Shown piece by piece: positions 17,407 to 26,964 of a stretch of 64,000 bases of DNA; position 1 is the first letter of the stretch, and every line of letters starts with the position of its first letter. Source of the stretch: Chitinophaga fulva (GTDB taxonomy: Bacteria; Bacteroidota; Bacteroidia; Chitinophagales; Chitinophagaceae); contig NZ_JABBGC010000003.1 in assembly GCF_012927205.1 (NCBI RefSeq), positions 1 to 64,000 of the forward strand, read 5' to 3'. Position numbers and translations under genes: made by a program. Under the pieces are notes generated by a model, which made no database searches, was not told the origin of the DNA, and was given only the letters and a program-made list of their open reading frames with translations.

Positions 17407-18879
17407 TTAATACCCCTTGTTCTGCGGGAAATTGGCGGGATCATTATGGATATTGATTTCACTCTGTGGGATGGGAAACAACAAACGGTCGGCATTTAAC
17501 ACCGGCGTGGCCAGGTTGTACTCCTGCTTCAGGTGAGCCTGTAATACCGCCACGCCATTGGTGCTGCGGGCCAGGTCAAACCAGCGGTCGTTTTCAAATG
17601 CCAGCTCCACTCTCCTTTCACGGAAAACAGCATTGCGGAAACTGGCCTGGTCCGGCAGATCTGTCGCTGTTTTCTCCGCCAGCCCGGCCCTTTTGCGGAC
17701 GGCATTGAGGAACCCGAAAGCTGTTCCCGGGCCGGTAGCGCCGCTGTACGCCTGCTCATTCAGTGCCTCTGCCTGCAATAGCAGGATATCAGCATAACGG
17801 AGCACCGGGAAATTGCTGCCACCATCGTTGGTGGCGCCGGGCACATCGAAGTATTTTTTTACATAGTTGCCCTTTACCACATTGGTAGCGCTGTTATTAT
17901 AGATGGTATCCAGCGATACACCCAGGCGTTTGTCTCCCGGCTCATAATTCGCCACCAGGTCATGGGTAGGCCGGTTATTGTTGGAACCACCATATTGCAC
18001 ACCATTATAATAGAAAGACACCGGTACCATATCGGCGAAGTAGTTGTTGCCCTCGGAAGGATTAAGGCCTTTTTTGAAACGCACGGCAAACAGCATTTCC
18101 GGATTCACCACGTTGGCCGGTTTGTAGAGATCAGCGTATTCATTGAGCAGACTGTAGGTGCTGCCGGTATTCTTCAGGACTGTCAATGCATCGGCCCATT
18201 TTTTCTCTGTCACCAGCACTTTTCCCAGCAGACCGTAGGCACTGCCGGCGGTGGCCCGCCCATAGTCGTTAGCGTTAGCATATACTGCCGGCAACAAAGA
18301 CGCGGCGGTTTGCAGGTCGCTCTCTATCTGCGCATATATTTCTGCTGCGGTATTCCTTTTATGGTTCAGCGCCTGCGAGGTGGTTTCCATTTTGGTGACC
18401 AACGGCACCGGTCCGTATAGCCGTACCAGGTTAAAATAAGACAACGCCCGCAGGAACAGCGCCTCCCCTTTATATTGTTTTTTGGAAGCGTCAGGTATAG
18501 CGGAAGCATCGATCTGGTCCAGCACCGCATTGGCCCGTGTGATGATCACATAAGCACCGGCATAACCGTCACTGATAAAAGGATTGGTGGTTACTTCGGT
18601 AAAAAAGTCGATCTGGGAAGCTACGCCCGCCAACGCTCCACGGTCCCAGATATCGGTATTATCACTCCGTACTTCCATCAGGTAGTAATAGGTTTTGCCG
18701 TAGGTCTGGGTACTTTGCAGACCATCATAAATAGCATTTACTCCCTGTTCAAAATCAGATGCGGTCTTAAAAAAAGTGGACGTAGTTTGGTTGGACTGCG
18801 GCGTGAGGTTGATAAAATCCTTGCTGCAGGCGCTGAAGGTAAGCATGCCCAAAAGCGGTAGTATATATTGACGTTTCAT
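17407..18879 (-). CDS. SusD/RagB family lipoprotein, SusC partner
   Basis: A 490-aa surface lipoprotein. The signal ends in lipobox FSAC at residues 15-18. The N-terminal SusD helices (TTSTFFKTASDFEQGVNAIYDGL) and the TPR-like core (KQYKGEALFLRALSYFNLVRLYG) are clear, as is the C-terminal segment ADILLLQAEALNEQ, followed by FRERRVELAFENDRWFDLAR. The tail, NFPQNKGY, is typical. It lies 13 bp after susC and 20 bp before the S15 hydrolase, all on the minus strand, so the three are one transcription unit. Ligand specificity is not predictable from sequence. Confidence 0.93.
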   Translation of the reverse strand: MKRQYILPLLGMLTFSACSKDFINLTPQSNQTTSTFFKTASDFEQGVNAIYDGLQSTQTYGKTYYYLMEVRSDNTDIWDRGALAGVASQIDFFTEVTTNPFISDGYAGAYVIITRANAVLDQIDASAIPDASKKQYKGEALFLRALSYFNLVRLYGPVPLVTKMETTSQALNHKRNTAAEIYAQIESDLQTAASLLPAVYANANDYGRATAGSAYGLLGKVLVTEKKWADALTVLKNTGSTYSLLNEYADLYKPANVVNPEMLFAVRFKKGLNPSEGNNYFADMVPVSFYYNGVQYGGSNNNRPTHDLVANYEPGDKRLGVSLDTIYNNSATNVVKGNYVKKYFDVPGATNDGGSNFPVLRYADILLLQAEALNEQAYSGATGPGTAFGFLNAVRKRAGLAEKTATDLPDQASFRNAVFRERRVELAFENDRWFDLARSTNGVAVLQAHLKQEYNLATPVLNADRLLFPIPQSEINIHNDPANFPQNKGY

Positions 18880-18891
18880 ATGGCCCTGGTT

Positions 18892-21800
18892 TTAGAATGA
18901 AAGATTTAAGCCGGCGATAAAGGTTTTCGGTAACGGATAAGTACCGTAGTCTTCTCCCTGTGACAGCGGACTGTCAGGCCGGGCATTTACTTCGGGGTTG
19001 TAACCGGTGTAATGTGTCCAGGTATAGATGTTCTGTCCGGACACATACACGCGCAGGGCGCTGACATGGTTGCCCAACAGTTTTTTGTTGAAGGTGTAGC
19101 CGAGGGTCACATTACGCAAACGCACAAACGAACCGTCTTCCACATGGAAAGAGCTGATCTGGGCGCTGTTGGCATTGGTGACGCGGTTGGCACGCATCAC
19201 GTTGCCATCGCCGGGGTCTTGCGGCGATTTCCAGTAAGACAGGGCATCAGCCATCTGGTTGGCGTTACCTTCCATATTAAAGATAAAGCGGCGTTGCAGG
19301 TTCAGGATCTCGTTACCATGCACCCCTTGCAGGGATATCGCCAGATCGAAGCCCTTGTACCGGAATTCGTTAGTCATCCCCCAGATAAAATCCGGGAAAT
19401 AGCTGCCGATGGCGGTACGGTCGTTGGCATCGATTTTTTTGTCGCCATTCACATCTACGAAACGACGGTCGCCGGGTTTGGCGGTGGCGTAATGCGGATA
19501 ACCGTTGATCTCGTCCTGGTTTTTAAACACGCCCCCGTTCACGTAACCGTAGTAGCTGCCGATAGGCTGGCCCACCGCGGTGATAAACAGTTGGGAGATG
19601 GTACCGTTACCACCGTCTGATAGGATCGGGGCGTTACCCGGACCGAGTTGCAGCACTTTATTTTTGTTGGCCGACAGGTTGAAGTTGGTGTTCCAGCTGA
19701 AATCACCGGTAAGGTTGCGGGTAGTCAGACCGAATTCCACGCCGCTGTTCTGCACCTTGCCCACATTTTTGAGCGCAGTAGGAAAACCGGAGCTGAAAGG
19801 CACCGGCACATTCAGCAGCAGGTCGGACGTGGTGGTTTTATAATAATCCGCGCTGAGGTAGACACGGTTTTGGAAGAGGCCGAGGTCCAGGCCGGCATTG
19901 AACTGCACTGTCTTTTCCCAGGTCAGGTCCGGATTGGCTGGCTGGGCAAGCCCGGCGCCGTTGACCACATTGCCGTTGCCACTGCCAAGTATATAGTTAT
20001 TGGAGGCCAGCAGATCGTAAGAAGCGTAGTTGGCGATCTGGAAGTTACCGGAGGTACCATAGCTCACACGGGCTTTCAGCTCGGAGATCACAGGCACTTT
20101 AAAGAAAGCTTCATTGCTGATCAGCCATCCGCCGGAGACAGAGGGGAAATACCCCCATTTGTTGTTGGCACCGAAACGGGACGAGCCGTCGCTACGCAGA
20201 CTGGCGCTCACGAAATATTTGTCGTCGTAGTTGTAGTTGATACGGCCCAGATACGACAACAATGACCATTGGGAGGTGTTGGACGTGCCGCTGGTAATGG
20301 TAGCTGCATTAATCGTATGTACGGCATCGTTAGGAAAGCCGGTGCCCACGGTTTCGTTGGCCCTGGTGGTATTTTTCTGGGAGGTATACCCCGCCAGTAC
20401 GTCGAAGCGGTGTTTGGATGCTTCGAAGTGGTAGTTCAGCGTATTTTCCCAAAGCCAGTTCACCGATTGCGCCGTCTGGGCGGACCCTTTCGGCACGGTG
20501 GGCGCTGCCTGCTGGATGGGTTTATAACTACCCAGGGTGGAAGGCCGGTAATAGTTACGGTTGAAATAATTGATATCTGTTCCGAAGAAGGTCTTAAAGG
20601 TCAGTCCTTTAATAATCGTGTATTCACCATAGATATGTCCGAGGTTACGCACGTGGTCCAGCTTATCTTCAATCTGGGTGGCAAGGGCCACCGGGTTTTC
20701 CCCACCGGAATAACCATAGGCCCACACGTTTTGTTTGTTGGTGGCCAGAGAGCCATCGGGGTTATACACCGGGAAGATAGGCGATGCTTTGAGGGCATTG
20801 CTCAGGATACCGTCAAATGTCCAGGGCCCTTCACTATTGATCAGGTCATAATGATCGAAGGTGGGGTTCAGGGAGATGCCGACTTTCAGCCGGGGGGTGA
20901 GATTGGCCGTAAGATTAGCCCGTACGCCATATCTTTTATACCCGGAAGCGATCACGATACCTTTTTGATCGAGATAATTACCGGAGATATAATACTGGAA
21001 CTTATCATTACCGCCGGAAGCGGAGAGCGTATGGTTTTGTACCGGCGCCGTGCGGAATACCGCATCCTGCCAGTCGGTATTCACCAGTCCCTGTTCTCCT
21101 TTGATGTAGGGCAGTGTTTCCGGGGCTATCTGGAAGTTGGAGTTGCCGCGGGTGGCGTTATCATCGTTGATACTACCGCCGGGTTTAGCGTCCAGGTAGG
21201 CGTTGTTTTTAGCATCAAGGGAGAGCCTGGCCCATTGGTAGGCGTCCAGCATTTTGATCTTTTTGCTTACCTGTTGAAAACCGCCGTAGGCGTTATAACT
21301 AAATGAAGGCGGACCTTCTCTTTTTCCTTTTTTGGTGGAGATGAGCACTACGCCGTTGGAGGCCCGGGAGCCATAGATAGAAGCTGCGGAAGCATCTTTA
21401 AGGATTTCGATGGACTCGATGTCGTCACTATTGAGGGTGCTGAGCGGGTCCGGCGATTTCTGAAAGGAGGCCTGGCCGGTGATGCCGACGACATCGGTGG
21501 TGCCTTGCAGGTTCTTCAGATCATTGGACAACGGGAATCCATCTACGACGTAGAGCGGGTCGGTGCCGGCAGAGATGGAATTGAGGCCTCTGATGCGGAC
21601 GCTGAGGCTGCCGCCGGGCGCGCCGGTGTTCTGGATCACCTGTACCCCGGCCACTTTGCCGGCGATGGCCTGGGCAAAGCTGGATACCGGCTGGTCTTTC
21701 AGTTCCGCTGCGCGGATGGAGGACACAGCGCCGGTCACCTCGCGGCGGCGTTGTACGCCGTAGCCCACCACGACTACCTGGTTGAGGGAGGAAGCCGATT

Positions 21801-22152
21801 CTTTGAGGATGATGTTGACCTGAAGTAGTGTTCCTGCTTTGAGGCTATAGCCTGAAAGCTCCTGGGGCTCCAGGCCGATGAAAGTGATGCGGAAGGTGTA
21901 AGGCCCTCCGGGGGAAAGGTTGGGAAACTGAAACACGCCGGCCGCGTTGGTCTGCGTGGAGGAAGAGGTGCCGGTAGCCGTATTGATGGCGGTAACGGAA
22001 GCTCCCGGCAGGACTTCGTTGCGGTCGTTGCGTACGGTACCGCTTACGCCTGCACGCTGTTGCGCCAGCAAAAACATCGGGGAAGCAAGGGTCAGTATCA
22101 ACAGGAGGATAGCCCATGTCCGCTTACGTGCATTAATGTAGAATAAGTCCAT
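18892..22152 (-). CDS. SusC/RagA TonB-dependent transporter (no STN domain)
   Basis: A 1086-aa outer-membrane transporter. Residues 12-30 are the signal helix, about 34-118 the carboxypeptidase regulatory-like domain, LNQVVVVGYG (123-132) the linker to the plug, then the plug with VDGFPLSNDL and SIEILKDASAASIYGSRAS, and the barrel ending in FIAGLNLSF. It lacks the STN domain of the other two SusC proteins in this window, and no sigma/FecR pair adjoins it, so it should be controlled differently. It is the first gene of an operon with SusD and the S15 hydrolase. Confidence 0.95.
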   Translation of the reverse strand: MDLFYINARKRTWAILLLILTLASPMFLLAQQRAGVSGTVRNDRNEVLPGASVTAINTATGTSSSTQTNAAGVFQFPNLSPGGPYTFRITFIGLEPQELSGYSLKAGTLLQVNIILKESASSLNQVVVVGYGVQRRREVTGAVSSIRAAELKDQPVSSFAQAIAGKVAGVQVIQNTGAPGGSLSVRIRGLNSISAGTDPLYVVDGFPLSNDLKNLQGTTDVVGITGQASFQKSPDPLSTLNSDDIESIEILKDASAASIYGSRASNGVVLISTKKGKREGPPSFSYNAYGGFQQVSKKIKMLDAYQWARLSLDAKNNAYLDAKPGGSINDDNATRGNSNFQIAPETLPYIKGEQGLVNTDWQDAVFRTAPVQNHTLSASGGNDKFQYYISGNYLDQKGIVIASGYKRYGVRANLTANLTPRLKVGISLNPTFDHYDLINSEGPWTFDGILSNALKASPIFPVYNPDGSLATNKQNVWAYGYSGGENPVALATQIEDKLDHVRNLGHIYGEYTIIKGLTFKTFFGTDINYFNRNYYRPSTLGSYKPIQQAAPTVPKGSAQTAQSVNWLWENTLNYHFEASKHRFDVLAGYTSQKNTTRANETVGTGFPNDAVHTINAATITSGTSNTSQWSLLSYLGRINYNYDDKYFVSASLRSDGSSRFGANNKWGYFPSVSGGWLISNEAFFKVPVISELKARVSYGTSGNFQIANYASYDLLASNNYILGSGNGNVVNGAGLAQPANPDLTWEKTVQFNAGLDLGLFQNRVYLSADYYKTTTSDLLLNVPVPFSSGFPTALKNVGKVQNSGVEFGLTTRNLTGDFSWNTNFNLSANKNKVLQLGPGNAPILSDGGNGTISQLFITAVGQPIGSYYGYVNGGVFKNQDEINGYPHYATAKPGDRRFVDVNGDKKIDANDRTAIGSYFPDFIWGMTNEFRYKGFDLAISLQGVHGNEILNLQRRFIFNMEGNANQMADALSYWKSPQDPGDGNVMRANRVTNANSAQISSFHVEDGSFVRLRNVTLGYTFNKKLLGNHVSALRVYVSGQNIYTWTHYTGYNPEVNARPDSPLSQGEDYGTYPLPKTFIAGLNLSF

Positions 22153-22185
22153 AGGTAACTTTTGGTTTAAACAAATGTGTGGTTT

Positions 22186-22202
22186 TACCAGGTGCCCTGG
22201 TA
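22186..22202. promoter_or_regulatory. Perfect inverted repeat in the susC leader
   Basis: TACCAGG-TGC-CCTGGTA lies 34 bp upstream of the susC start codon. Its position suits an operator or leader hairpin, but there is no second copy in the window to support regulator binding. The rest of the 494-bp gap (22153-22646) is A/T-rich with one degenerate REP-like copy and no other clear element. Confidence 0.3.
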
Positions 22203-22310
22203 GTGGTCCTAGTAGTAACAGCTTGACAATCTTTTTGTAAAAAATGATGGCGCAGGTGTGCCAGCGCTATAACAAGATCCCAATTTCAGGACTGGTGGTT
22301 TTGACATTTT

Positions 22311-22338
22311 TAGCCCATGACTTCAGCCGGGAGAAACG
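22311..22338. repeat. Degenerate REP-like copy
   Basis: TAGCCCATGACTTCAGCCGG followed by GAGAAACG aligns with the intact element at 7788-7814 (TAGCCCAGGACTTTAGTCCT then GGGAAACC) apart from a few changes that destroy the palindrome. Confidence 0.4.
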
Positions 22339-22646
22339 TGACATCCATCCATTATTCTCCCTGAAAATGATGGTGATTCACCTTTCGTCGGTAGCTGCAT
22401 ATAGGGGGTCCTGTTATATAAAATATGTCAACTGCGATTGATTCCGGTTGCCGTACTGCTGCCCTTTTGTCAGCAGCATGATGATTATTCTGTAAGCGCG
22501 GTAAAAGTACTCACAAGTTTTTAGTCTACCAAATTTATAGACTTTTAACTTTCCTTGTGCCCTACCACTCATGTATTTTTAAATTCTTCCGATAGTTATT
22601 ATCAATTTAAATTAAATTATTATATTCGTGAAAATATATATAAACG

Positions 22647-22889
22647 ATGACCGCAATCAGTCATGATAAATTACTGGAGTTGGGTTTCATTTTTCAGCCG
22701 GCAAAAAGGTCGTATAAAATCGAAATCGGGGGGTCAGCATTCGGGGTAGTGGAGAGTGGTCCACGGTGGTTGTTTTCACCGTTACCGATGGAACACGTTT
22801 CACTCGTTACCGTTAATTCACTGGAAGAACTGGGCGACATCGTTTTTGCGGAAACAGGGGTAAGACCAGGGGCCGGACAAACAGCATAA
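22647..22889 (+). CDS. Small protein of unknown function (80 aa)
   Basis: A short, self-contained open frame with an ATG after an A/T-rich leader. The protein reads as one compact alpha/beta unit (LLELGFIFQPAKRSYKIEI, GVVESGPRWLFSPLPMEHVS, VNSLEELGDIVFAETG). The regular hydrophobic pattern and the balanced composition argue for real coding. I recognise no domain. It stands alone between a divergent SusC gene and a convergent hydrolase gene, and a bidirectional hairpin follows at 22998. Confidence 0.55.
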   Translation: MTAISHDKLLELGFIFQPAKRSYKIEIGGSAFGVVESGPRWLFSPLPMEHVSLVTVNSLEELGDIVFAETGVRPGAGQTA

Positions 22890-22997
22890 CCGGAGATTGC
22901 GGGCACTACTTAAAGTTTTACTTTACTTTAAACAATTTTAATAAAACTATTGATAATCTGATAGTTAAAATATAGACATCTTATCAACCAGATATAA

Positions 22998-23028
22998 AAA
23001 AATGCAGGTCTAAAAAACCTGCATTTTT
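22998..23028 (-). terminator. Bidirectional hairpin terminator
   Basis: AAATGCAGGT pairs with ACCTGCATTT across a short A-rich loop, with A-tract and T-tract on the two sides. It separates the converging 80-aa gene and the S33-type hydrolase gene and can serve both. Confidence 0.75.
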
Positions 23029-23052
23029 ATTAAGTACTACATAAAAAACGGG

Positions 23053-23979
23053 CTATTTCAGCCATTTTTTGAGGTCATTAAGAAAAGAAACCTGCTGATC
23101 GGCGAACACATTATGCCCCGCTCCCGCTAAATAACCGACCCGGTCGCTGCCAATTATATCCGTCACCGCTGCTACCTGTTTTTCAGAAAACAGTCCGTCA
23201 TCCTTTCCATAAACCGCATATATTTTCACCCTCTTGGCCACCAGGTTTTTGAGCTCCGGCAGCATGTTCAACGTAGTGTAATGTTCATGCTCCCAATAAC
23301 CGGTTGGCGCCAACCGCGTCATCTGGCTGGCATATTTTTTCACCACGGAATCCTTCTTTGTTTCCTGGTAGATAACCTTCGCCTCTTCTGAAAAATGCGT
23401 CGGTCCATACAAGCCATTCATCATCGCATGCCCTAGCGTATAAGAGTTATATGCCAATCCGGCAGTATCCATTTGTTCAATCATCCCTATATACCGAAGG
23501 CTCATACTGTCTTTTTTCTCCTGGTAAATGCCTTTCACTTTTGCCAGAATGGTACGGTAGGTTTCCTGCGCATTCAGTAACGCGTCTGCCAGTACAATGG
23601 CATCCACCGCAGCCGGATTTTTCCCGGCATACTTAACGGCCAGCACCCCTCCGAAACTATGACCCAGCAAAACCGCCTTTTTCAGTTTATAGGTTTTATA
23701 AAGACCATCAATGTCTGCCAGCGCCTCGCCGAAAGTAAATTGAGCGGTGCTGTCCGGAGAACGGCCTTCGCCCCTGCGGTCATAAACGATCACAAAGAAA
23801 CCTTTATCGGCCAGCCGGGCAGCAGTGCTTACTTCAAAAAAAGCAGCATTGTACCCCGGGCCTCCATGCAGGAAAATGACCGGTTTGTCTTTAGGGTTGC
23901 CATAAGTCTTTACATATAAGGTCTGGGAATGCGCCCGGCAAAATACCAGGCATAACAAGGCAGTGAGGATTTGTTTCAT
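23053..23979 (-). CDS. Exported alpha/beta hydrolase, S33 (proline iminopeptidase-like)
   Basis: A 308-aa alpha/beta-hydrolase. The start at 23979 gives a clean signal peptide (MKQILTALLCLVFCRAHSQ); the longer frame from 24027 would put charged residues before it. The oxyanion motif HGGPG is at residues 38-42, followed by YDRRGEGRS at about 66-74. The nucleophile is Ser108 in GHSFGG, the acid is probably in YGKDDGLF and the base is His in GAGHNVF near the C terminus. HGGPG plus DRRG is the pattern of family S33 prolyl aminopeptidases and related esterases. Monocistronic and divergent from the gene at 24055. Confidence 0.9.
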   Translation of the reverse strand: MKQILTALLCLVFCRAHSQTLYVKTYGNPKDKPVIFLHGGPGYNAAFFEVSTAARLADKGFFVIVYDRRGEGRSPDSTAQFTFGEALADIDGLYKTYKLKKAVLLGHSFGGVLAVKYAGKNPAAVDAIVLADALLNAQETYRTILAKVKGIYQEKKDSMSLRYIGMIEQMDTAGLAYNSYTLGHAMMNGLYGPTHFSEEAKVIYQETKKDSVVKKYASQMTRLAPTGYWEHEHYTTLNMLPELKNLVAKRVKIYAVYGKDDGLFSEKQVAAVTDIIGSDRVGYLAGAGHNVFADQQVSFLNDLKKWLK

Positions 23980-24054
23980 GAAACGGGAAAGGGATTTTTT
24001 TACCGGGCGAAAGTAGTAAAAAAGCACCTTACATTTGCGCTCTAGACATTTATT

Positions 24055-24564
24055 ATGAAAGCTACAATTTGTGTAACCTCCCTTGTACTGGCGATACTGT
24101 GCCTGTCTTTCACAACCGGGCCAAGAAAACAGTATTGCAACAACCGTTTCCAGTTTTGTATGGAGTATCCGGACGATTTTAAAGCCAACGGGGAATCAGG
24201 GAACGGCGACGGCCAAACGTTTTCTGCCCCTAAGAGCACGGCTAAAATATGGGCCTACGGTCACCTCGCACTCGACCCAAGAGACCTGGACGAAAATGCC
24301 GACCCTGATCCCCTGAAGCATGAATTCAAAACATCCACCGAAGGGCTTAAACTGGCTTACAAAGTCATCAAACCCAACTTTTACATCTTTTCCGGCACTA
24401 ACGACAAAGGAGATATTGTCTACTGTAAAACTGCCAGACATAAGATCAACTACATGGGCAGCCCTGATTCCGAAGTGCTTCAGAGCATCATGATCATTTA
24501 CCCGGCAGCCGAACAGGATAAATACAAAGATTATTGTACCTACATCGCGGGAAGCCTCAAATAA
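24055..24564 (+). CDS. Secreted protein of unknown function
   Basis: A 169-aa protein with an N-terminal signal peptide (MKATICVTSLVLAILCLSFT) and a mature part containing YCNNRFQFCMEYPDDFKA, resembling the PsbP/DUF1795-like pattern in which an exported domain starts with a short strand and a proline-rich loop. No catalytic motif is visible. Four cysteines could make two disulfides. It diverges from the S33-type hydrolase (75 bp between starts), so they may share a regulatory region. Confidence 0.75.
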   Translation: MKATICVTSLVLAILCLSFTTGPRKQYCNNRFQFCMEYPDDFKANGESGNGDGQTFSAPKSTAKIWAYGHLALDPRDLDENADPDPLKHEFKTSTEGLKLAYKVIKPNFYIFSGTNDKGDIVYCKTARHKINYMGSPDSEVLQSIMIIYPAAEQDKYKDYCTYIAGSLK

Positions 24565-24580
24565 AAGAGGCTCCCCTTTC
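24549..24580 (+). terminator. Possible terminator overlapping the stop codon
   Basis: GGGAAGCCTC (24549-24558) can pair with GAGGCTCCCC (24567-24576) with one mismatch, and CTTTCTCC follows. The stem begins inside the last codons of the preceding gene. The T-tract is weak. Confidence 0.4.
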
Positions 24581-24720
24581 TCCCCGTTTATTGATCCTAC
24601 GCGAATTATTATTACCTTCCCTGCCTGAATAAAAACAACCAAAGTCAGTAACTGTTACCACGTGAACATGAAACAGGATTTCACCAACAATCCTGTCAAA
24701 ACAGCTGAATAATTCTCCGG

Positions 24721-25452
24721 ATGAGCAATGAACCAGTAACATTCCGCGACCAGCCCACTGCCGGCCAACCGCAGGCGGATACCGCCAACGCCCAACTATG
24801 GGATGAAGTGCGCCAGAACAATCAGGAGGCACTGGTAGCCCTGTACGAAAAGATGTACCTGTCGCTGGTCAATTACGGCATCCGCAGCTGTGGCGATGCG
24901 GAACTCACCAAAGACGCCATCAACGATGTTTTCCTGGAAATATGGGACAAACGCCACCAGCTGAACAACGTCCGCAATGTGAAATCGTACCTTTTTACGT
25001 ACCTGCGCCGCAAAATATTTGCCGGCATACGCCAGTCACAGCAGACCGGCGCCGCAGCCGATGCTTTCGCGACGGCAGCCCCTTACGAGCTTTCCTATGA
25101 AGCCCGTATTGTGGCCGTACAAACCACCGAAGAGCTGCGGCAGAAGGTACGCAGGGCCATTTCACAACTCACGCCCCGCCAGAAGGAACTGGTGGAGCTC
25201 CGTTATTTCGATGGACTGCCCATGGAAGAAGTGGCCCGCCGCACCGGTATCACTACCAAAACAGCCTACAACACACTCGGCTCGGCACTCAAAATATTGT
25301 CTGCCGCCTTCTCCCTGCTGATGCTGTTGCATATCAAATCGCTCCGTACCCTGCCCGCACAGGATGCCACCTTGTCCATACACGACAAAGGTCCCCTCAT
25401 CGGCCCACTGTCTGTCAACCTTTATTTTAATATCATCAACACACTGAAATAA
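24721..25452 (+). CDS. ECF-type RNA polymerase sigma factor with C-terminal extension
   Basis: A 243-aa ECF sigma factor. Region 2 is at about residues 35-100 (ALVALYEKMYLSLVNYGI, AINDVFLEIWDKR) and region 4 at about 140-198 (LTPRQKELVELRYFDGLPMEEVARRTGIT, TKTAYNTLGSALKIL). About 45 residues follow region 4, starting with a hydrophobic stretch (FSLLMLLHI); ordinary FecI-type sigmas end soon after region 4. It leads the plus-strand set sigma, FecR, SusC, SusD, and should be held inactive by the FecR protein encoded 96 bp downstream. Confidence 0.92.
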   Translation: MSNEPVTFRDQPTAGQPQADTANAQLWDEVRQNNQEALVALYEKMYLSLVNYGIRSCGDAELTKDAINDVFLEIWDKRHQLNNVRNVKSYLFTYLRRKIFAGIRQSQQTGAAADAFATAAPYELSYEARIVAVQTTEELRQKVRRAISQLTPRQKELVELRYFDGLPMEEVARRTGITTKTAYNTLGSALKILSAAFSLLMLLHIKSLRTLPAQDATLSIHDKGPLIGPLSVNLYFNIINTLK

Positions 25453-25548
25453 AGGCCTTTATCTCCCTTTAACTTATATAGAAAAAAATATTTTGGGATT
25501 CTTTGGGAATAACCCGGGATTCCACACACTATATCATAGTAACACGTC

Positions 25549-26763
25549 ATGGAAAACGCTTTTATCTCCACTGAAGATTTTTTACAAGACGATTCCTTCC
25601 TGCGCTACTGTATGGGCGTAAGCGAGGAAGATACCCGCCATTGGGAAGACTGGATACGGGAGAACCCCGACCGCCAGGTACCCTTTGAGCAGGCCAGAAA
25701 GATATTTGATGCCATTAACGGGCAACAGGGACAGCTACATGCTGCAGTCGGCCAATTCAGGTTGTTGCTCCGGGAGCATGTTGCCAATACAACTGCACAG
25801 GCGCCTGCTGCCTTAACCCCTCCTGCCCGGGGCCAACAACGCCGGCTCTACTGGTGGTCTGCCGCCGCAGTACTGGTACTCGTGGCTGCCACCGGATGGT
25901 ACCAGTATAGCCGTTACCGTGAACAGCAGCACTTCACCGCCGCCCGGCCGGCCCATGATGTACTGCCCGGCACCACCAAAGCGATGCTCACACTGGCCGA
26001 CGGCACCTCCGTTCCCCTCGACTCCGCCGGCTCCAGCCAGTTTGAAGAAAAAGACGGCACCCGTATTAGTAAAGGCCAGGGCTCCCTGGTATACGACCAC
26101 TCCGGCAATACCGAAGAAAAAATACTGTTCAATACCCTCGCCACGCCACGCGGCGGTGAATACCAGATCACCCTCCCCGATGGCAGCAGGGTATGGCTCA
26201 ATGCCGCATCATCCCTGCGCTTCCCCACCCGGTTCGCCGGCAACGACCGTACCGTATACCTTAACGGGGAAGCCTACTTTGAAATAAGTCCCAATGCACA
26301 GCAACCATTCCACGTACAGCTCAGCGACAACCAAATCACTGTATTAGGCACCAGTTTCAACGTTATGAATTATGCCGATGAAAACAACATCACCACCACG
26401 CTCGTCACCGGGAAAGTCATGGTATCCCGGCCCGACGGACAACAAGCCGTTCTGGCCCCCTCCCAACAGGCGGTCATCACCAAAGGACAAAACCGTATCA
26501 CGGTATCCGAAGCAGACGTCGATAAAACCATCGCCTGGAAAACAGGGATGTTTGAATTTGAAGATGACAATCTCCCGGCTATTATGCGGCAGATCGCCCG
26601 GTGGTATGATGTAGAAGTTGTCTATAACGGCAATATCCCGGACCAGCACTATTCCGGCTCCATCCGTAAAACGTCTACCCTGTCGCAGGCCTTACGCATC
26701 CTGCAAACAGCCGGTATTCAATATTCCATCACCAACAAAACCATTACAATTAAGTCATTTTGA
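25549..26763 (+). CDS. FecR-family anti-sigma factor (FecR + DUF4974)
   Basis: A 404-aa inner-membrane anti-sigma. The cytoplasmic helical part is residues 1-98 and includes HWEDWIRENPDRQVPFEQA. The single membrane helix spans about 101-119. The FecR domain lies at about 180-300 (TPRGGEYQITLPDGSRVWLN, GEAYFEIS, GTSFNVMNY) and DUF4974 at about 325-402 (FEFEDDNLPAIMRQIARWYD). It pairs with the sigma upstream and the STN-bearing SusC downstream, completing the surface-signalling chain. Between it and susC are about 200 bp holding a hairpin. Confidence 0.93.
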   Translation: MENAFISTEDFLQDDSFLRYCMGVSEEDTRHWEDWIRENPDRQVPFEQARKIFDAINGQQGQLHAAVGQFRLLLREHVANTTAQAPAALTPPARGQQRRLYWWSAAAVLVLVAATGWYQYSRYREQQHFTAARPAHDVLPGTTKAMLTLADGTSVPLDSAGSSQFEEKDGTRISKGQGSLVYDHSGNTEEKILFNTLATPRGGEYQITLPDGSRVWLNAASSLRFPTRFAGNDRTVYLNGEAYFEISPNAQQPFHVQLSDNQITVLGTSFNVMNYADENNITTTLVTGKVMVSRPDGQQAVLAPSQQAVITKGQNRITVSEADVDKTIAWKTGMFEFEDDNLPAIMRQIARWYDVEVVYNGNIPDQHYSGSIRKTSTLSQALRILQTAGIQYSITNKTITIKSF

Positions 26764-26870
26764 TATTTGGCCATTTGGTCATTGGAAGTCAGCCAGATTA
26801 CGTTAGGATCTACAGTCAGGAAAATCAAAAAATAAACAAATGCCTAAATGAAAAAATGCCTAAATGAAAA

Positions 26871-26896
26871 ACCGGACATGTCGCCACATGCCCGGT
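26871..26896. other. Inverted repeat between fecR and susC
   Basis: ACCGGACATGT-CGCC-ACATGCCCGGT, 10 of 11 pairs matched, follows a short tandem of AAATGCCTAAATGAAAA. There is no T-tract, so it may act as an attenuator or an mRNA-stabilising element that sets different levels of regulator and transporter. Confidence 0.4.
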
Positions 26897-26964
26897 AGAA
26901 AGTTCTGGCAAACAAAAAACAATTGTCGTAAAGCCTTATTGCTCACCAAAAACCTAACAAAGTT

